Shown: positions 48,096-55,511 of the stretch, one piece after another
Layout: the number at the start of each line of letters is the position of its first letter
How positions within the stretch are numbered: the first letter of the stretch is position 1
Origin: Pseudomonas mosselii
Lineage (GTDB): Bacteria; Pseudomonadota; Gammaproteobacteria; Pseudomonadales; Pseudomonadaceae
Length of the DNA: 64,000 nucleotides
Direction: 5' to 3'
Assembly (NCBI RefSeq): GCF_019823065.1
Contig: NZ_CP081966.1
Location: 3,565,501-3,629,500, forward strand
The notes under the pieces: generated by a model
What the model was told of the DNA's origin: nothing
Database searches by the model: none
Seen by the model: only the letters and a program-made list of their open reading frames with translations
Translations under genes and position numbers: made by a program

Positions 48096-49412
48096 TTAGG
48101 TACGCAGTGGCTTGATCGCCATGCTGGTATTGGGTGCCACGTCATTGGCCTGCAGGGCAGTCGCCGGGCGGCTGTTCCAGTGCGGCAGCAGCACCAGGGC
48201 GGAGAACAGCGCGGTGCCGGCGAAGACGATGAACACCGTGACGCTGTCGAAGTAACCGGGCAGCAGGCCGCCGAGCACCGCGCCCACCGAGCCGCAGCCG
48301 TTGACGAAGCCGGCCGCGGTGGCGCCGGCCTTGGCCGTGCCAAAGTCGATGGCCGCGGCGCCGCTGATCATCGAATCCGGGCCGTACAGGGTCAGGCCCA
48401 TGACGAACAGCAGGGCCACCACCAGCAGCACGCTGCCGCTGTGCATCGCCGCCATGAAGCCGGCGAGGGTCAGGGTCAGCAGTACCAGGCTGATCACGCA
48501 GGCCGGCATGCGCCGGGCACCGAACAGCTTGTCCGAGGCCAGGCCGATGAGGATCGGGCCGAGCAGCCCGGCCAGCTCGAAGGCGGTGGGGATGATCGCC
48601 GCGCCGACCTTGCCCACCGACGGCATCTGCTCGAAGACGATCACCGGGCCCCACAGCAGGATGGCGTAGCGGGCCGGTTTGAGCATGAAGTAGGCCAGGC
48701 CCAGGGTCAGCACCGTGCGGTTGCGCAGGATCTCGCGCAGCGGCGACCACACGCTGCAAAGGTTCGCCCCCGGCGCCATGCTCTGCGGCTCGGGCTCCAC
48801 CGCCGGCAGGCCGACATCCTCGGGCTTGTTGCGCTGGAAAATGAAGAACAATACCGCCACCGCGGCCACCACCACGGCGCTGGAGAAGAACGCCGCGTGC
48901 CAGGTGCCGACCAGGGTGTAAGCCCACCAGCCGGCGAACGGCGAGGCCACCAGGCCGCCAAAGGCGTAGCACGAACTCCACAGCCCCAGCACCCGGCCGC
49001 GCTGGGAGGCCGGGAAGAAACTGCCGATGTTCTTGCACAGTCCCGCCCAGCCGGTGGACTGCGCCAGCCCCTGGATCAGCATGCAGGTGGCGAAGATCGG
49101 GAAGGTCGCGTAGCTGCCCATCACCACTGCGGCCGCCGCGGAGATCAGCAGCCCGCCGAGCACCACTACGCGGGGGCCGAATCGGTCGGCGAGCATCCCC
49201 CAGGTGAACTGGCCCACGGCGTAGGCGGCCAGGTAGATCGCGTCGAGGTTGGCCATGGCGGCCTTGTCGAGCATGAAATTCGGATCCTCGCCGATGCCGA
49301 GCTTGGCCACCGAGAAGGCCTTGCGGGTGAAGTAGAAGGCGGCGTAGGCCAGCCAGGTGATCGCGAAGATCTGCACGCGCCAACGCTTGATGGCGCCCAG
49401 GGATTGATTCAT
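48096..49412 (-). CDS. MFS transporter of the organophosphate:phosphate antiporter (GlpT/PgtP) type
   Basis: Inner-membrane transporter of 438 residues with 12 helices. OPA marks: IKRWRVQIFAITWLAYAAFYFTRKAFSVAK with the TM1 Arg, AYAVGQFTWGMLADRFGPRVVVLGG, GWAGLCKNIGSFFPASQRGRVLGLWSSCYAFGG, and GLTLYGPDSMISGAAAIDFGTAKAGATAAGFVNGCGSVGA near TM10-11. GlpT, UhpT and phosphoglycerate transporters share these, so a phosphorylated or phosphonate solute is the best guess. The start at 49412 is the Met directly before the conserved region; an open frame reaching further upstream has no family similarity. Confidence 0.88.
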   Translation of the reverse strand: MNQSLGAIKRWRVQIFAITWLAYAAFYFTRKAFSVAKLGIGEDPNFMLDKAAMANLDAIYLAAYAVGQFTWGMLADRFGPRVVVLGGLLISAAAAVVMGSYATFPIFATCMLIQGLAQSTGWAGLCKNIGSFFPASQRGRVLGLWSSCYAFGGLVASPFAGWWAYTLVGTWHAAFFSSAVVVAAVAVLFFIFQRNKPEDVGLPAVEPEPQSMAPGANLCSVWSPLREILRNRTVLTLGLAYFMLKPARYAILLWGPVIVFEQMPSVGKVGAAIIPTAFELAGLLGPILIGLASDKLFGARRMPACVISLVLLTLTLAGFMAAMHSGSVLLVVALLFVMGLTLYGPDSMISGAAAIDFGTAKAGATAAGFVNGCGSVGAVLGGLLPGYFDSVTVFIVFAGTALFSALVLLPHWNSRPATALQANDVAPNTSMAIKPLRT

Positions 49413-49657
49413 TGACTCTGACCTCTTGCTTGAGTGTGCCGGCAGAATGTGAAGAAACGCCTGTCTTGTTGTTGTGTTGCGCACTGCGTGACGGAGGGAC
49501 GTCACCTGGTCAGATGGCGGTGGTGCCGCCATGGCCGACATGCCGCCGCTCGTGGCAGCGTGGTCGGGTTGAAACACATGGAAACAGCTGCTGACTGATA
49601 AATAAAATCGATTTATCGTATTTCACACATAAACCCAGCTTTTAAGTGGAGTGTTCG

Positions 49658-50527
49658 ATGTCGGTCTCCCATGCTCAACTCAAGGCCTTTCATGCGGTCG
49701 CCGAACAGGGCAGCTTTACCCGTGCGGCGCAGAAGCTGTTTCTGACCCAGCCGGCGGTGTCCGACCAGGTGCGCAAGCTCGAGGAGCGCTTCGGCGTGCT
49801 GCTGTTCCAGCGCAACAAGCGTTCTGTACAACTGACCGACCTGGGCGAGCGCCTGCTGGGCGTGACCCAACGCCTGTTCGCCTGCGAGGCCGAGGCCGTG
49901 GAGCTGCTGCAGGACTCCCGCGCCCTGCACACCGGCAGCCTGACCCTGGCGGTGGACGCGCCGGTGCACGTGCTGCCGCAGATCGCCCGGTTCTGTCAGC
50001 GCTATCCGGGGATCCAGGTGAAGATCGAGACCGGCAATACCGACGAGTCGCTGGCCCGGCTGTTCAGTTACCAGGCGGACCTGGCCCTGCTCGGGCGCGA
50101 TGTCGATGATGAGCGGTTGTTCTGCGTGCCGATGCGGCGTGACCCGATGGTGGCGTTTGTCTCGCACAACCACCCGTGGGCCAGCCGGGGGCAGATCAGC
50201 CTGGCGGATCTGGACGACACGCCGCTGGTGCTGCGTGAGCCGGGGTCGGTGACGCGGCAGACGCTGGAGGAGGAGATGCAGCGGGCCGGGTTGCGGATTC
50301 GACCGGCGATCCAGGTCGAGGGGCGCGAGGCGGCGCGGGAGGCGGTGGTGGTGGGGATTGGCGTTGGGGTTGTTTCGGCGGCGGAGTTTGGGGCTGATGC
50401 GAGGGTTTGTGCTTTGCCGATTGTGGATTGTCGGCGGCATTTGACTGAGACGCTGGTTTGTTTGAGTGAGCAGAGGATGCGGCGGGTGGTGGGTACGTTT
50501 TTGGAGATGGTTTTGGAGGGGGTTTAG
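49658..50527 (+). CDS. LysR family transcriptional regulator (CysB/phosphonate-type)
   Basis: Regulator of 289 residues: HTH (about 3-62; SHAQLKAFHAVAEQGSFTRAAQKLFLTQPAVSDQVRKLEERFGV) and effector domain. Divergent from the transporter/oxidoreductase operon with 245 bp between starts, so it probably regulates it. ATG at 49658 was preferred to a GTG at 49646 because of the AAGTGGAG site upstream. The last 250 bp of the gene use G/T-rich synonymous codons unlike the rest, although the encoded protein stays normal; see findings. Confidence 0.9.
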   Translation: MSVSHAQLKAFHAVAEQGSFTRAAQKLFLTQPAVSDQVRKLEERFGVLLFQRNKRSVQLTDLGERLLGVTQRLFACEAEAVELLQDSRALHTGSLTLAVDAPVHVLPQIARFCQRYPGIQVKIETGNTDESLARLFSYQADLALLGRDVDDERLFCVPMRRDPMVAFVSHNHPWASRGQISLADLDDTPLVLREPGSVTRQTLEEEMQRAGLRIRPAIQVEGREAAREAVVVGIGVGVVSAAEFGADARVCALPIVDCRRHLTETLVCLSEQRMRRVVGTFLEMVLEGV

Positions 50528-50565
50528 GGCTGGAGCTGGTTACTTGGTGATTTTTTTGATTTTTG

Positions 50566-50840
50566 TATGCACATTCGTAGACGATATCGACATTTAGTCA
50601 CCTTTTCGCCTTTACGGCGACCTACTTTTCTCTAGGGAAAAGTAGGCAAAACCGTTCCGCTCCGTTCATCCGGCCCCTACGCTTCGCTCCGGGGTTCCCT
50701 CGCTCCGTTCTTGCTCCCGGGAGGACCGCGCTGAACGCCCCATCCTGGGGCGCAGCGCTTGACGGCCATCCATGGCCGTCACCTCCCTTCGCAAGAACTC
50801 CGCTCGGCCTCCTGAAGTCGCAATTGGCGGCGCCTGAACT
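50566..50840. repeat. Left arm of a large imperfect inverted repeat
   Basis: Reverse complement of 51056-51272 continued at 52625-52695. Shared blocks include GGAGGCCGA, GGAGGTGACG, GGATGGGC/G, GCGCGGTCCTCCCGGGAGCA, GGAACCC, CCGGATGAA, GCCGTAA and GTGACTA. It carries its own hairpin CCTACTTTTC/GAAAAGTAGG (50621-50646), which may also end transcription of the LysR gene. Open frames inside it are not genes. Confidence 0.85.
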
Positions 50841-50860
50841 ATCGCGCGCTTAGAAGCAAG

Positions 50861-50884
50861 AGCAGGAGCAGGAGCAGGAGCAGG
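50861..50884 (+). repeat. Short tandem repeat, four AGCAGG units
   Basis: Hexamer AGCAGG repeated four times, with degenerate GAAGCAAG just before. It sits in the spacer between the arms of the large inverted repeat. Confidence 0.85.
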
Positions 50885-50937
50885 AGATGCGAAGTTAGTT
50901 TTTGATAATTAGTTATATATTGGCTGTTCCGGCCCTT

Positions 50938-51010
50938 TCGCGGGGCAAGCCCGCTCATACAGAGATCTATATAACAACGACTATCGCGTGGGAGCGGGCT
51001 TGCCCCGCGA
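50938..51010. repeat. REPIN: inverted pair of REP units at the centre of the large repeat
   Basis: TCGCGGGGCAAGCCCGCTC (50938-50956) and GAGCGGGCTTGCCCCGCGA (50992-51010) are perfect inverse complements with a 35-nt AT-rich centre. Same family as 45806-45859. Confidence 0.93.
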
Positions 51011-51055
51011 TGCGATCTAGAGATTAATTAAGTTCAAACTAGCGACAGCTGCACC

Positions 51056-51272
51056 AGTTCAGGCGCCGCTCGTAACTTCGCGACTTCAGGAGGCCGAACG
51101 TAGGACTTGCGGAGGGAGGTGACGGGCATGGATGCCCGTCAAGCGCTGGGGCCCAGGATGGGCCCTGCAGCGCGGTCCTCCCGGGAGCAAGGCCGGAGTG
51201 AGGGAACCCGGAGCGAAGCGGAGGGCCGGATGAATGGAGCGCCACGGCTTTGGTTACTTTGGCCACGACCAA
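51056..51272. repeat. Right arm of the large inverted repeat, part before the IS110 insertion
   Basis: Inverse complement of the left arm with scattered changes. It ends in GGTTACTTTGG-CCACGA-CCAA at 51252-51272, a hairpin whose 3' stem continues as AAGTAACC at 52625 on the far side of the inserted element. Confidence 0.88.
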
Positions 51273-51275
51273 TCT

Positions 51276-51286
51276 ATGGTCACCCC
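51276..51286 (+). repeat. Subterminal inverted repeat of the IS (recombinase-distal end)
   Basis: ATGGTCACCCC, perfect inverse complement of 52608-52618, 3 nt inside the element end downstream of the recombinase gene. Confidence 0.92.
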
Positions 51287-51299
51287 ATTTTTTGCAATA

Positions 51300-51525
51300 C
51301 TGTTCATCAGATGGAATGGATGGCTTGCTTCAATCTATCCGGCGTCTATTGGGCTCGCATCCCGCGCCACGATGAGCATTCGCACCTGGCGATCCTAACA
51401 AAGTAGGCGGCTTCCAAGAGCCAATTGGTCGTTCAGGATCATCGCCAGGCCGATCGGCCGTTTATTTCATCTGTTGTTCAGCTATCGCAAAACCTGATGG
51501 TGAAACTCGGTGCAGCACAACGGGG
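51300..51525 (-). ncRNA. Predicted bridge RNA / seekRNA of the IS110 element
   Basis: The non-coding end downstream of the recombinase gene is where IS1111-type elements encode their guide RNA. On the minus strand CCTGGCG+ATCC (51436-51449) pairs with GGAT+CGCCAGG (51385-51395), 7+4 bp with a 3-nt bulge. It encloses a 40-nt loop holding ACGACCAA (51425-51432), a small GGCT/AGCC hairpin (51409-51422) and TACTTTG (51399-51405). The first equals the left flank (51265-51272); the second is the complement of CAAAGTA spanning the junction. Further 3', ATAGATT (51332-51338) equals the element end plus TT. RNA ends are estimated. Confidence 0.62.
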
Positions 51526-52551
51526 TCAGGCGTTTATCGCGTCTGGCTCCGTTTTATATTGCGTGTGCCGAGTGGCAATGGCCCACGCAATGCGTGCCAG
51601 TTTGTTGGCCAACGCGCAGGCCACCACATTGGAGTGACGTCGCGCGAGCAATGAACGCACCCAATCGGCCAATGGGCCTTTCTGATACTTCAGGCGAAGC
51701 ATGTAGACCCGTGCGCACAGCACCAGCAAATGCCGAAGGTTCTTGTCGCCACGCTTGCTGATCCCCAGCAAAGCTGGCCTACCACCAGTGCTGTACTGGC
51801 GGGGCACCAGACCTACAGAGGCCGCAAAGTCCCGGCTACTGCCGTACTGCCGAGCATCTCCCATTTCTACAGCCAGCAGGCTGGCGGTGATCGGCCCAAC
51901 ACACGGCATGCTCAGCAAACGACTGCCTAGATCATCGTCAGCCAGTTGGCTCTCCAGCTCTTTGTCCAACACCTTGATCTGCTCGCTCAAGTAGACGAAA
52001 TGATCATGCAGGCGCTGCAGTAATGCGACGAGCCGTATTGGCAGGTCGTGCTCTTCAAGCACCGAAGCAAGGCGTTTGACCACTGCCAATCCGGTCGGCA
52101 GGCTGACACCGAATTCGAGCAGGAACCCATGCATCTGGTTCACCGTCTTGGTTCGGTCGCGGATCAATGATTCACGCATCCGATGAGAAACAGAGAGCGT
52201 TTGCTGCTCAGGCGATTTTGGCGTCACAAAGCGCATGGAGGGTCGGGAAGCGGCTTCGCAGATGGCTTGCGCATCGACGAAGTCATTCTTGTTGCTCTTG
52301 ACGAAAGGTTTAACGAACTGCGGCGAGATCAGCTTGGCCTCATGATCCATCGCTTTGATTTCTCGCGCCAGGCAGTGTGAACCGGCACAGGCCTCCATCA
52401 CTACCGTGCAAGGGGGATGATTGGCCAGAAACCGCATCATCTGCTGCCTTGAGCACTTCTTGCGCATTACCTCTTTGCCGAACTTGTCCTGGGCGTGCAG
52501 GTGGAAGGTATGTTTACCAATGTCGATGCCGATCAGGGTCACGCTGCTCAT
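51526..52551 (-). CDS. IS110 family transposase (DEDD serine recombinase, IS1111 group)
   Basis: RNA-guided recombinase of 341 residues. The N-terminal RuvC-like DEDD domain has Asp10 (GIDIGKH), Glu53 (VVMEACAGSH), Asp90 and Asp93 (KSNKNDFVDAQAI). A coiled region follows (about 115-200), then the C-terminal Tnp domain (about 210-320) with LLSMPCVGPITASLLAVE and GLVPRQYSTGGRPALLGISKRGDK, whose Ser lies in the Y-S-T-G-G segment. Full length, no frameshift, so probably active. GGAG lies upstream of the ATG at 52551; the open frame further upstream leaves the element and is not used. Confidence 0.95.
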   Translation of the reverse strand: MSSVTLIGIDIGKHTFHLHAQDKFGKEVMRKKCSRQQMMRFLANHPPCTVVMEACAGSHCLAREIKAMDHEAKLISPQFVKPFVKSNKNDFVDAQAICEAASRPSMRFVTPKSPEQQTLSVSHRMRESLIRDRTKTVNQMHGFLLEFGVSLPTGLAVVKRLASVLEEHDLPIRLVALLQRLHDHFVYLSEQIKVLDKELESQLADDDLGSRLLSMPCVGPITASLLAVEMGDARQYGSSRDFAASVGLVPRQYSTGGRPALLGISKRGDKNLRHLLVLCARVYMLRLKYQKGPLADWVRSLLARRHSNVVACALANKLARIAWAIATRHTQYKTEPDAINA

Positions 52552-52573
52552 GATGACGGTCTCCGAAGTAAAA

Positions 52574-52606
52574 GCACCCTGCGAAAGCGTACGCCTCGCA
52601 GGGTGC
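52574..52606. other. 11-bp perfect hairpin in the upstream end of the IS
   Basis: GCACCCTGCGA (52574-52584) and TCGCAGGGTGC (52596-52606) with an 11-nt loop, lying between the inverted repeat and the recombinase start. It may limit translation from outside transcripts or act as a recombinase-binding fold. Confidence 0.75.
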
Positions 52607-52607
52607 C

Positions 52608-52618
52608 GGGGTGACCAT
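52608..52618 (-). repeat. Subterminal inverted repeat of the IS (recombinase-proximal end)
   Basis: GGGGTGACCAT on the plus strand, perfect inverse complement of 51276-51286, 6 nt inside the element end. Confidence 0.92.
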
Positions 52619-52624
52619 CTCATT

Positions 52625-52695
52625 AAGTAACCCGCCGTAAGGGCGGAAAGGTGACTATGCGTCGACATCGCAAATGAATGCGCATACAACTATAA
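52625..52695. repeat. Right arm of the large inverted repeat, part after the IS110 insertion
   Basis: AAGTAACCCGCCGTAAGGGC and the following GGAAAGGTGACTATGCGTCG mirror the left arm (GCCGTAAAGGCGAAAAGGTG, then GACTAAATGTCGATATCG) in inverse orientation. It ends around GCATACAAC...AAAAACAATC, matching the left arm start. Confidence 0.85.
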
Positions 52696-52712
52696 AAACA
52701 ATCACCGCCCAG

Positions 52713-52768
52713 ACTCAGAAACTCAGAAACTCAGAAACTCAGAAACTCAGAAACTCAGAAACTCAGAA
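52713..52768 (+). repeat. Tandem repeat of seven ACTCAGAA units
   Basis: Seven perfect 8-bp copies ACTCAGAA directly followed by ACAAAAAAC, beginning 108 bp and ending 52 bp upstream of the DUF2784 gene. Perfect repetition suggests recent slippage and a length that could vary between strains. Confidence 0.95.
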
Positions 52769-52820
52769 ACAAAAAACATGACAAACTAACCCGACTCCAA
52801 CAGCAAGGCCCCACCCCACC

Positions 52821-53195
52821 ATGTTCTACCGCCTGGCCGCCGACACCCTGGTCCTGTTCCACCTCTCGTTCATCCTGCTGGTCCTGTTCGGCGGCCTGCT
52901 GGTGCTCTGGCGCCGCCGCGCCCTGCTGATCCACCTCCCCGCCCTCGCCTGGGGCCTGGCCGTGGAAGGCCTACACCTGGAGTGCCCCCTGACCGACTGG
53001 GAAAACCACCTGCGCAAAACCGCCGGCGACGCCGGCTACCACGGCGGCTTCGTCGAACACTACATCTGGCCAGTGATCTACCCCGCCGGCTTGACCCCGC
53101 AAATCCAGCTGTGGCTGGGCACCATCGTACTGCTGCTCAACCTCGGCATCTACGCCTGCGTGCTCTGGCGCCTAGCGCGTCGCCACCACGAATAA
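52821..53195 (+). CDS. DUF2784 family membrane protein
   Basis: Small inner-membrane protein of 124 residues with three helices (about 8-28, 35-50, 95-118). The DUF2784 core is visible: VLFHLSFILLVLFGGLLVLW, EGLHLECPLTDWENHLRKTAGDAGYHGGFVEHYIWPVIYP. Function unknown. Its 3' end overlaps the convergent tam gene by 24 bp. The start region is unusually C/A-rich, next to a tandem repeat block. Confidence 0.87.
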   Translation: MFYRLAADTLVLFHLSFILLVLFGGLLVLWRRRALLIHLPALAWGLAVEGLHLECPLTDWENHLRKTAGDAGYHGGFVEHYIWPVIYPAGLTPQIQLWLGTIVLLLNLGIYACVLWRLARRHHE

Positions 53196-53948
53196 CCGCG
53201 GGAACGGCAACAACACCCTGCCATCGCTGGCCGGCGGGTAGTCACGCTGCATGGCCTGCAAGTAAAGCTGCAGGAAACTCGCCTGCTCCTGCTCATCCAA
53301 CCGCGCCAGGTAAGGCCGCAACGCCGAGCCCTTGAACCACTCCACCACCGCCTCGGCGCCGCCGACCAGCGGGTGGTGATAGGTGGTGCGCCAGACATCC
53401 ACCCGCGCGCACAGCGGGCTGAGCAGGTCGTAGTAGAACCCGGCGTTGTGCCGCGGCGGCAGGCAGAAATCGGCGAACTTGCCAGCCCAGGGCCCCTGGC
53501 TGGCGATCTCGCGCAACTGGCGGTGAGCCGGCTCGTCGAGGTTGTCGGGGGTCTGCACGGCCAGGCTGGCGCCCTCGCCCAGTTGCCGCACCAGGTGCGG
53601 GTAGAGGCTGGCGTGGTCCGGCACCCACTGCAAAGACGCGTTGGCCAGGATCAGGTCCTGGGGCTCGTGGGCAGTCCAGCTGGCGATCTCGCCAATCTCG
53701 CAACGCACCCGTGGAATGCTCAGCCGTGGCCGCTGCCGGGCCTTGTCGATCATGTCCGGATCGCTGTCCAGGGCCAGGACCTGGGCATCGGGGCAGCGCT
53801 GCAGCAACACCTCGGTGGAGTTGCCCGGGCCGCAGCCAAGGTCCGTGGCATGCCGCGCCGGACGCGCCGGCACGGCGGCCAGCAGATCACGCACGGCGCG
53901 GGTGCGTTCATCCTCGAACAACGAATACTGGGTGGCGGACCAGGCCAT
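53172..53948 (-). CDS. tam: Trans-aconitate 2-methyltransferase
   Basis: SAM-dependent methyltransferase of 258 residues that methylates trans-aconitate, an inhibitory isomer of the TCA intermediate. SAM motif I DLGCGPGNST (36-45), acidic residue D61 in LALDSDPDMI, motif ANASLQWVPDH (family-typical N-A-S-L-Q-W), and LAVQTPDNLDEPAH are all conserved. Length is that of Tam. Overlaps the convergent DUF2784 gene by 24 bp at the 3' end. Confidence 0.92.
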   Translation of the reverse strand: MAWSATQYSLFEDERTRAVRDLLAAVPARPARHATDLGCGPGNSTEVLLQRCPDAQVLALDSDPDMIDKARQRPRLSIPRVRCEIGEIASWTAHEPQDLILANASLQWVPDHASLYPHLVRQLGEGASLAVQTPDNLDEPAHRQLREIASQGPWAGKFADFCLPPRHNAGFYYDLLSPLCARVDVWRTTYHHPLVGGAEAVVEWFKGSALRPYLARLDEQEQASFLQLYLQAMQRDYPPASDGRVLLPFPRLFVVATR

Positions 53949-54050
53949 GGGCGACTCCTAGTAGGGCAATTATGTGCAGCATAAGCCATGTCGGCATGCT
54001 GCAACGTAAGGATGATCTGACTGACAAACAAGGTTTTGCCCACAAACGAA

Positions 54051-54082
54051 AACGGCCGGTCCCTCGAAAGGGACCGGCCGTT
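54051..54082 (-). terminator. Intrinsic terminator of the amino-acid permease gene
   Basis: Perfect 14-bp stem AACGGCCGGTCCCT/AGGGACCGGCCGTT with a 4-nt loop, followed on the minus strand by TTTTCGTTTG, 20 nt after the permease stop codon. Confidence 0.85.
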
Positions 54083-54101
54083 GCCAAAGGCACCAGCGCA
54101 A

Positions 54102-55511
54102 TCAGTGACGCTTGGCGCTACGGATCTGGTGCACCACGCCCATGGCCACCACGATGGCTGCGGCGATACCGGTGGAAATCACCAGGATCTGGTAGTCAGG
54201 CATGAAGGCCATGGTCACCAGGGCCGCCACGATGAACAGGATCACCAGGTAGGTCAGCCATGGGAACAGCCACATCTTCAGGCGCACTTCCTTGCCCTCG
54301 GCGATCAGCTTGCGGCGCATGCGCAGCTGCGAGAAGGCGATCACCAGGTACACCAGCAGGGCAATCATGCCAGTGGTGTTCATCAGGGTTTCCAGCACGT
54401 CCTTTGGCCGCAGGGTGTCACTGAAGTTGATCAGCGCGCAGAACACCGCCACCAGGCACGAGCCGATGATCGCGTTCACCGGGACGCCGGTACCGGTGCG
54501 GGTGAACGTGAACAGGCGCGGCGCGTCGCCACGCTGAGCCAGGGAGAACAGCATGCGCGAAGCGGTGTAGTGGCCGGAGATCAGGCAGCTGCTCACCGAG
54601 GTGAGCACCACGAAGTTCATCAGCAGCTCGGCATACGGCACGCCCAGCAGTTCCAGGGTACGGCGGTAGGCACCATAGCCGGAGACACCCAGTTGCGGGT
54701 CGTTCCACGGCACCAGGCAGACGATCAGGAAGATCGAGCCGACGTAGAACAGGCACACACGCCACACCACCGAGTTGGTCGCCTTGACGATCTGGGTGGC
54801 CGGGTCCTTCGCCTCTGAGGCGGCAATGGTGACGATCTCGGCGCCGAGGAAAGCGAACATCACCCCCAGCAAGGCGCCGATCACCGTGGTGATGCCGTTG
54901 GGCATGAAGCCTTCGGCGGTCAGGTGGGTAATACCGCGCACTTCACCGAACTGCCAGATGTTCATCACCGCGGCGGTGCACACCACCAGGAAGCAGACGA
55001 TCGCCACCACCTTGATCAGCGCGAACCAGAACTCGAACTCGCCATAGTGCTTGACGTTGAAGAAGTTGACGGTGATCAGCAGCAGCGTCGTGGCCAGCAC
55101 GAACACGTTGACGCTCACGTCGGGGAAGAAACCGTGCAGGATCTTGCCCGCCACGTAGGCCTCCCAGGCCATGAGGATCACCCAGTACCACCAGTACAGC
55201 CAGCCGATGGTGAAACCGGCCCAGCGGCCAATGGCGCGGTCGGCGTAGGTGGAGAACGAGCCGGTGTCCGGCGAGGAGGTCGCCATTTCGCCGAGCATGC
55301 GCATGATCAGCACCACCAGGATGCCGCCGGCGAGGTACGCCAGCACAGCGGCCGGGCCGGCGCTGTGGATGACACTGCCGGAACCGACGAACAAGGCGCC
55401 GCCGATCACCCCGGCGATGGACATCATCGTCAGGTGGCGCGACTTGAGCGAGGCACTGAGCTTGCTCTCGTGCCCGTCCTTCGCGGTGGTGGATGTGGAT
55501 GTTGCGTCCAT
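54102..55511 (-). CDS. Amino acid permease, APC family (GabP-like)
   Basis: Inner-membrane symporter of 469 residues with 12 helices in the AAT subgroup (GabP, AroP, CycA). Marks: LKSRHLTMMSIAGVIGGALFVGSGSVIHSAGPAAVLAYLAGG, MLGEMATSSPDTGSFSTYADRAIGRWAGFTIGWLYWW, and GAEIVTIAASEAKDPATQIVKATNSVVWRV. The sequence looks nearest to GABA permeases. It is divergent from a MocR/GabR-type regulator with 439 bp between them, the arrangement of GABA and related amino acid systems, so GABA or a similar amine acid is a reasonable but unproven substrate. Confidence 0.9.
   Translation of the reverse strand: MDATSTSTTAKDGHESKLSASLKSRHLTMMSIAGVIGGALFVGSGSVIHSAGPAAVLAYLAGGILVVLIMRMLGEMATSSPDTGSFSTYADRAIGRWAGFTIGWLYWWYWVILMAWEAYVAGKILHGFFPDVSVNVFVLATTLLLITVNFFNVKHYGEFEFWFALIKVVAIVCFLVVCTAAVMNIWQFGEVRGITHLTAEGFMPNGITTVIGALLGVMFAFLGAEIVTIAASEAKDPATQIVKATNSVVWRVCLFYVGSIFLIVCLVPWNDPQLGVSGYGAYRRTLELLGVPYAELLMNFVVLTSVSSCLISGHYTASRMLFSLAQRGDAPRLFTFTRTGTGVPVNAIIGSCLVAVFCALINFSDTLRPKDVLETLMNTTGMIALLVYLVIAFSQLRMRRKLIAEGKEVRLKMWLFPWLTYLVILFIVAALVTMAFMPDYQILVISTGIAAAIVVAMGVVHQIRSAKRH

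Larger units (their letters stand above)
51273..52624 (-). mobile_element. IS110-family element, IS1111 subgroup, about 1352 bp
   Basis: Boundaries come from the interrupted repeat arm: left flank ends GACCAA (51272), right flank resumes AAGTAACCC (52625). Perfect 11-bp subterminal inverted repeats ATGGTCACCCC (51276-51286) and GGGGTGACCAT (52608-52618) lie 3 and 6 nt inside the ends, the hallmark of the IS1111 subgroup. There is no long target duplication. It contains one DEDD recombinase gene on the minus strand, a 73-nt upstream end and a 253-nt downstream non-coding end. Exact ends carry a 1-2 nt ambiguity because the flanks share A/T runs. Confidence 0.9.

Noticed and set aside
51107..51406. 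99-codon open frame in the repeat block
   Set aside because: It lies in the right arm of the inverted repeat and crosses the IS boundary; no ribosome site and no protein similarity.
52713..52768. CRISPR-like array
   Set aside because: The repeats are 8 bp, directly abutting and without spacers, so this is a simple tandem repeat.
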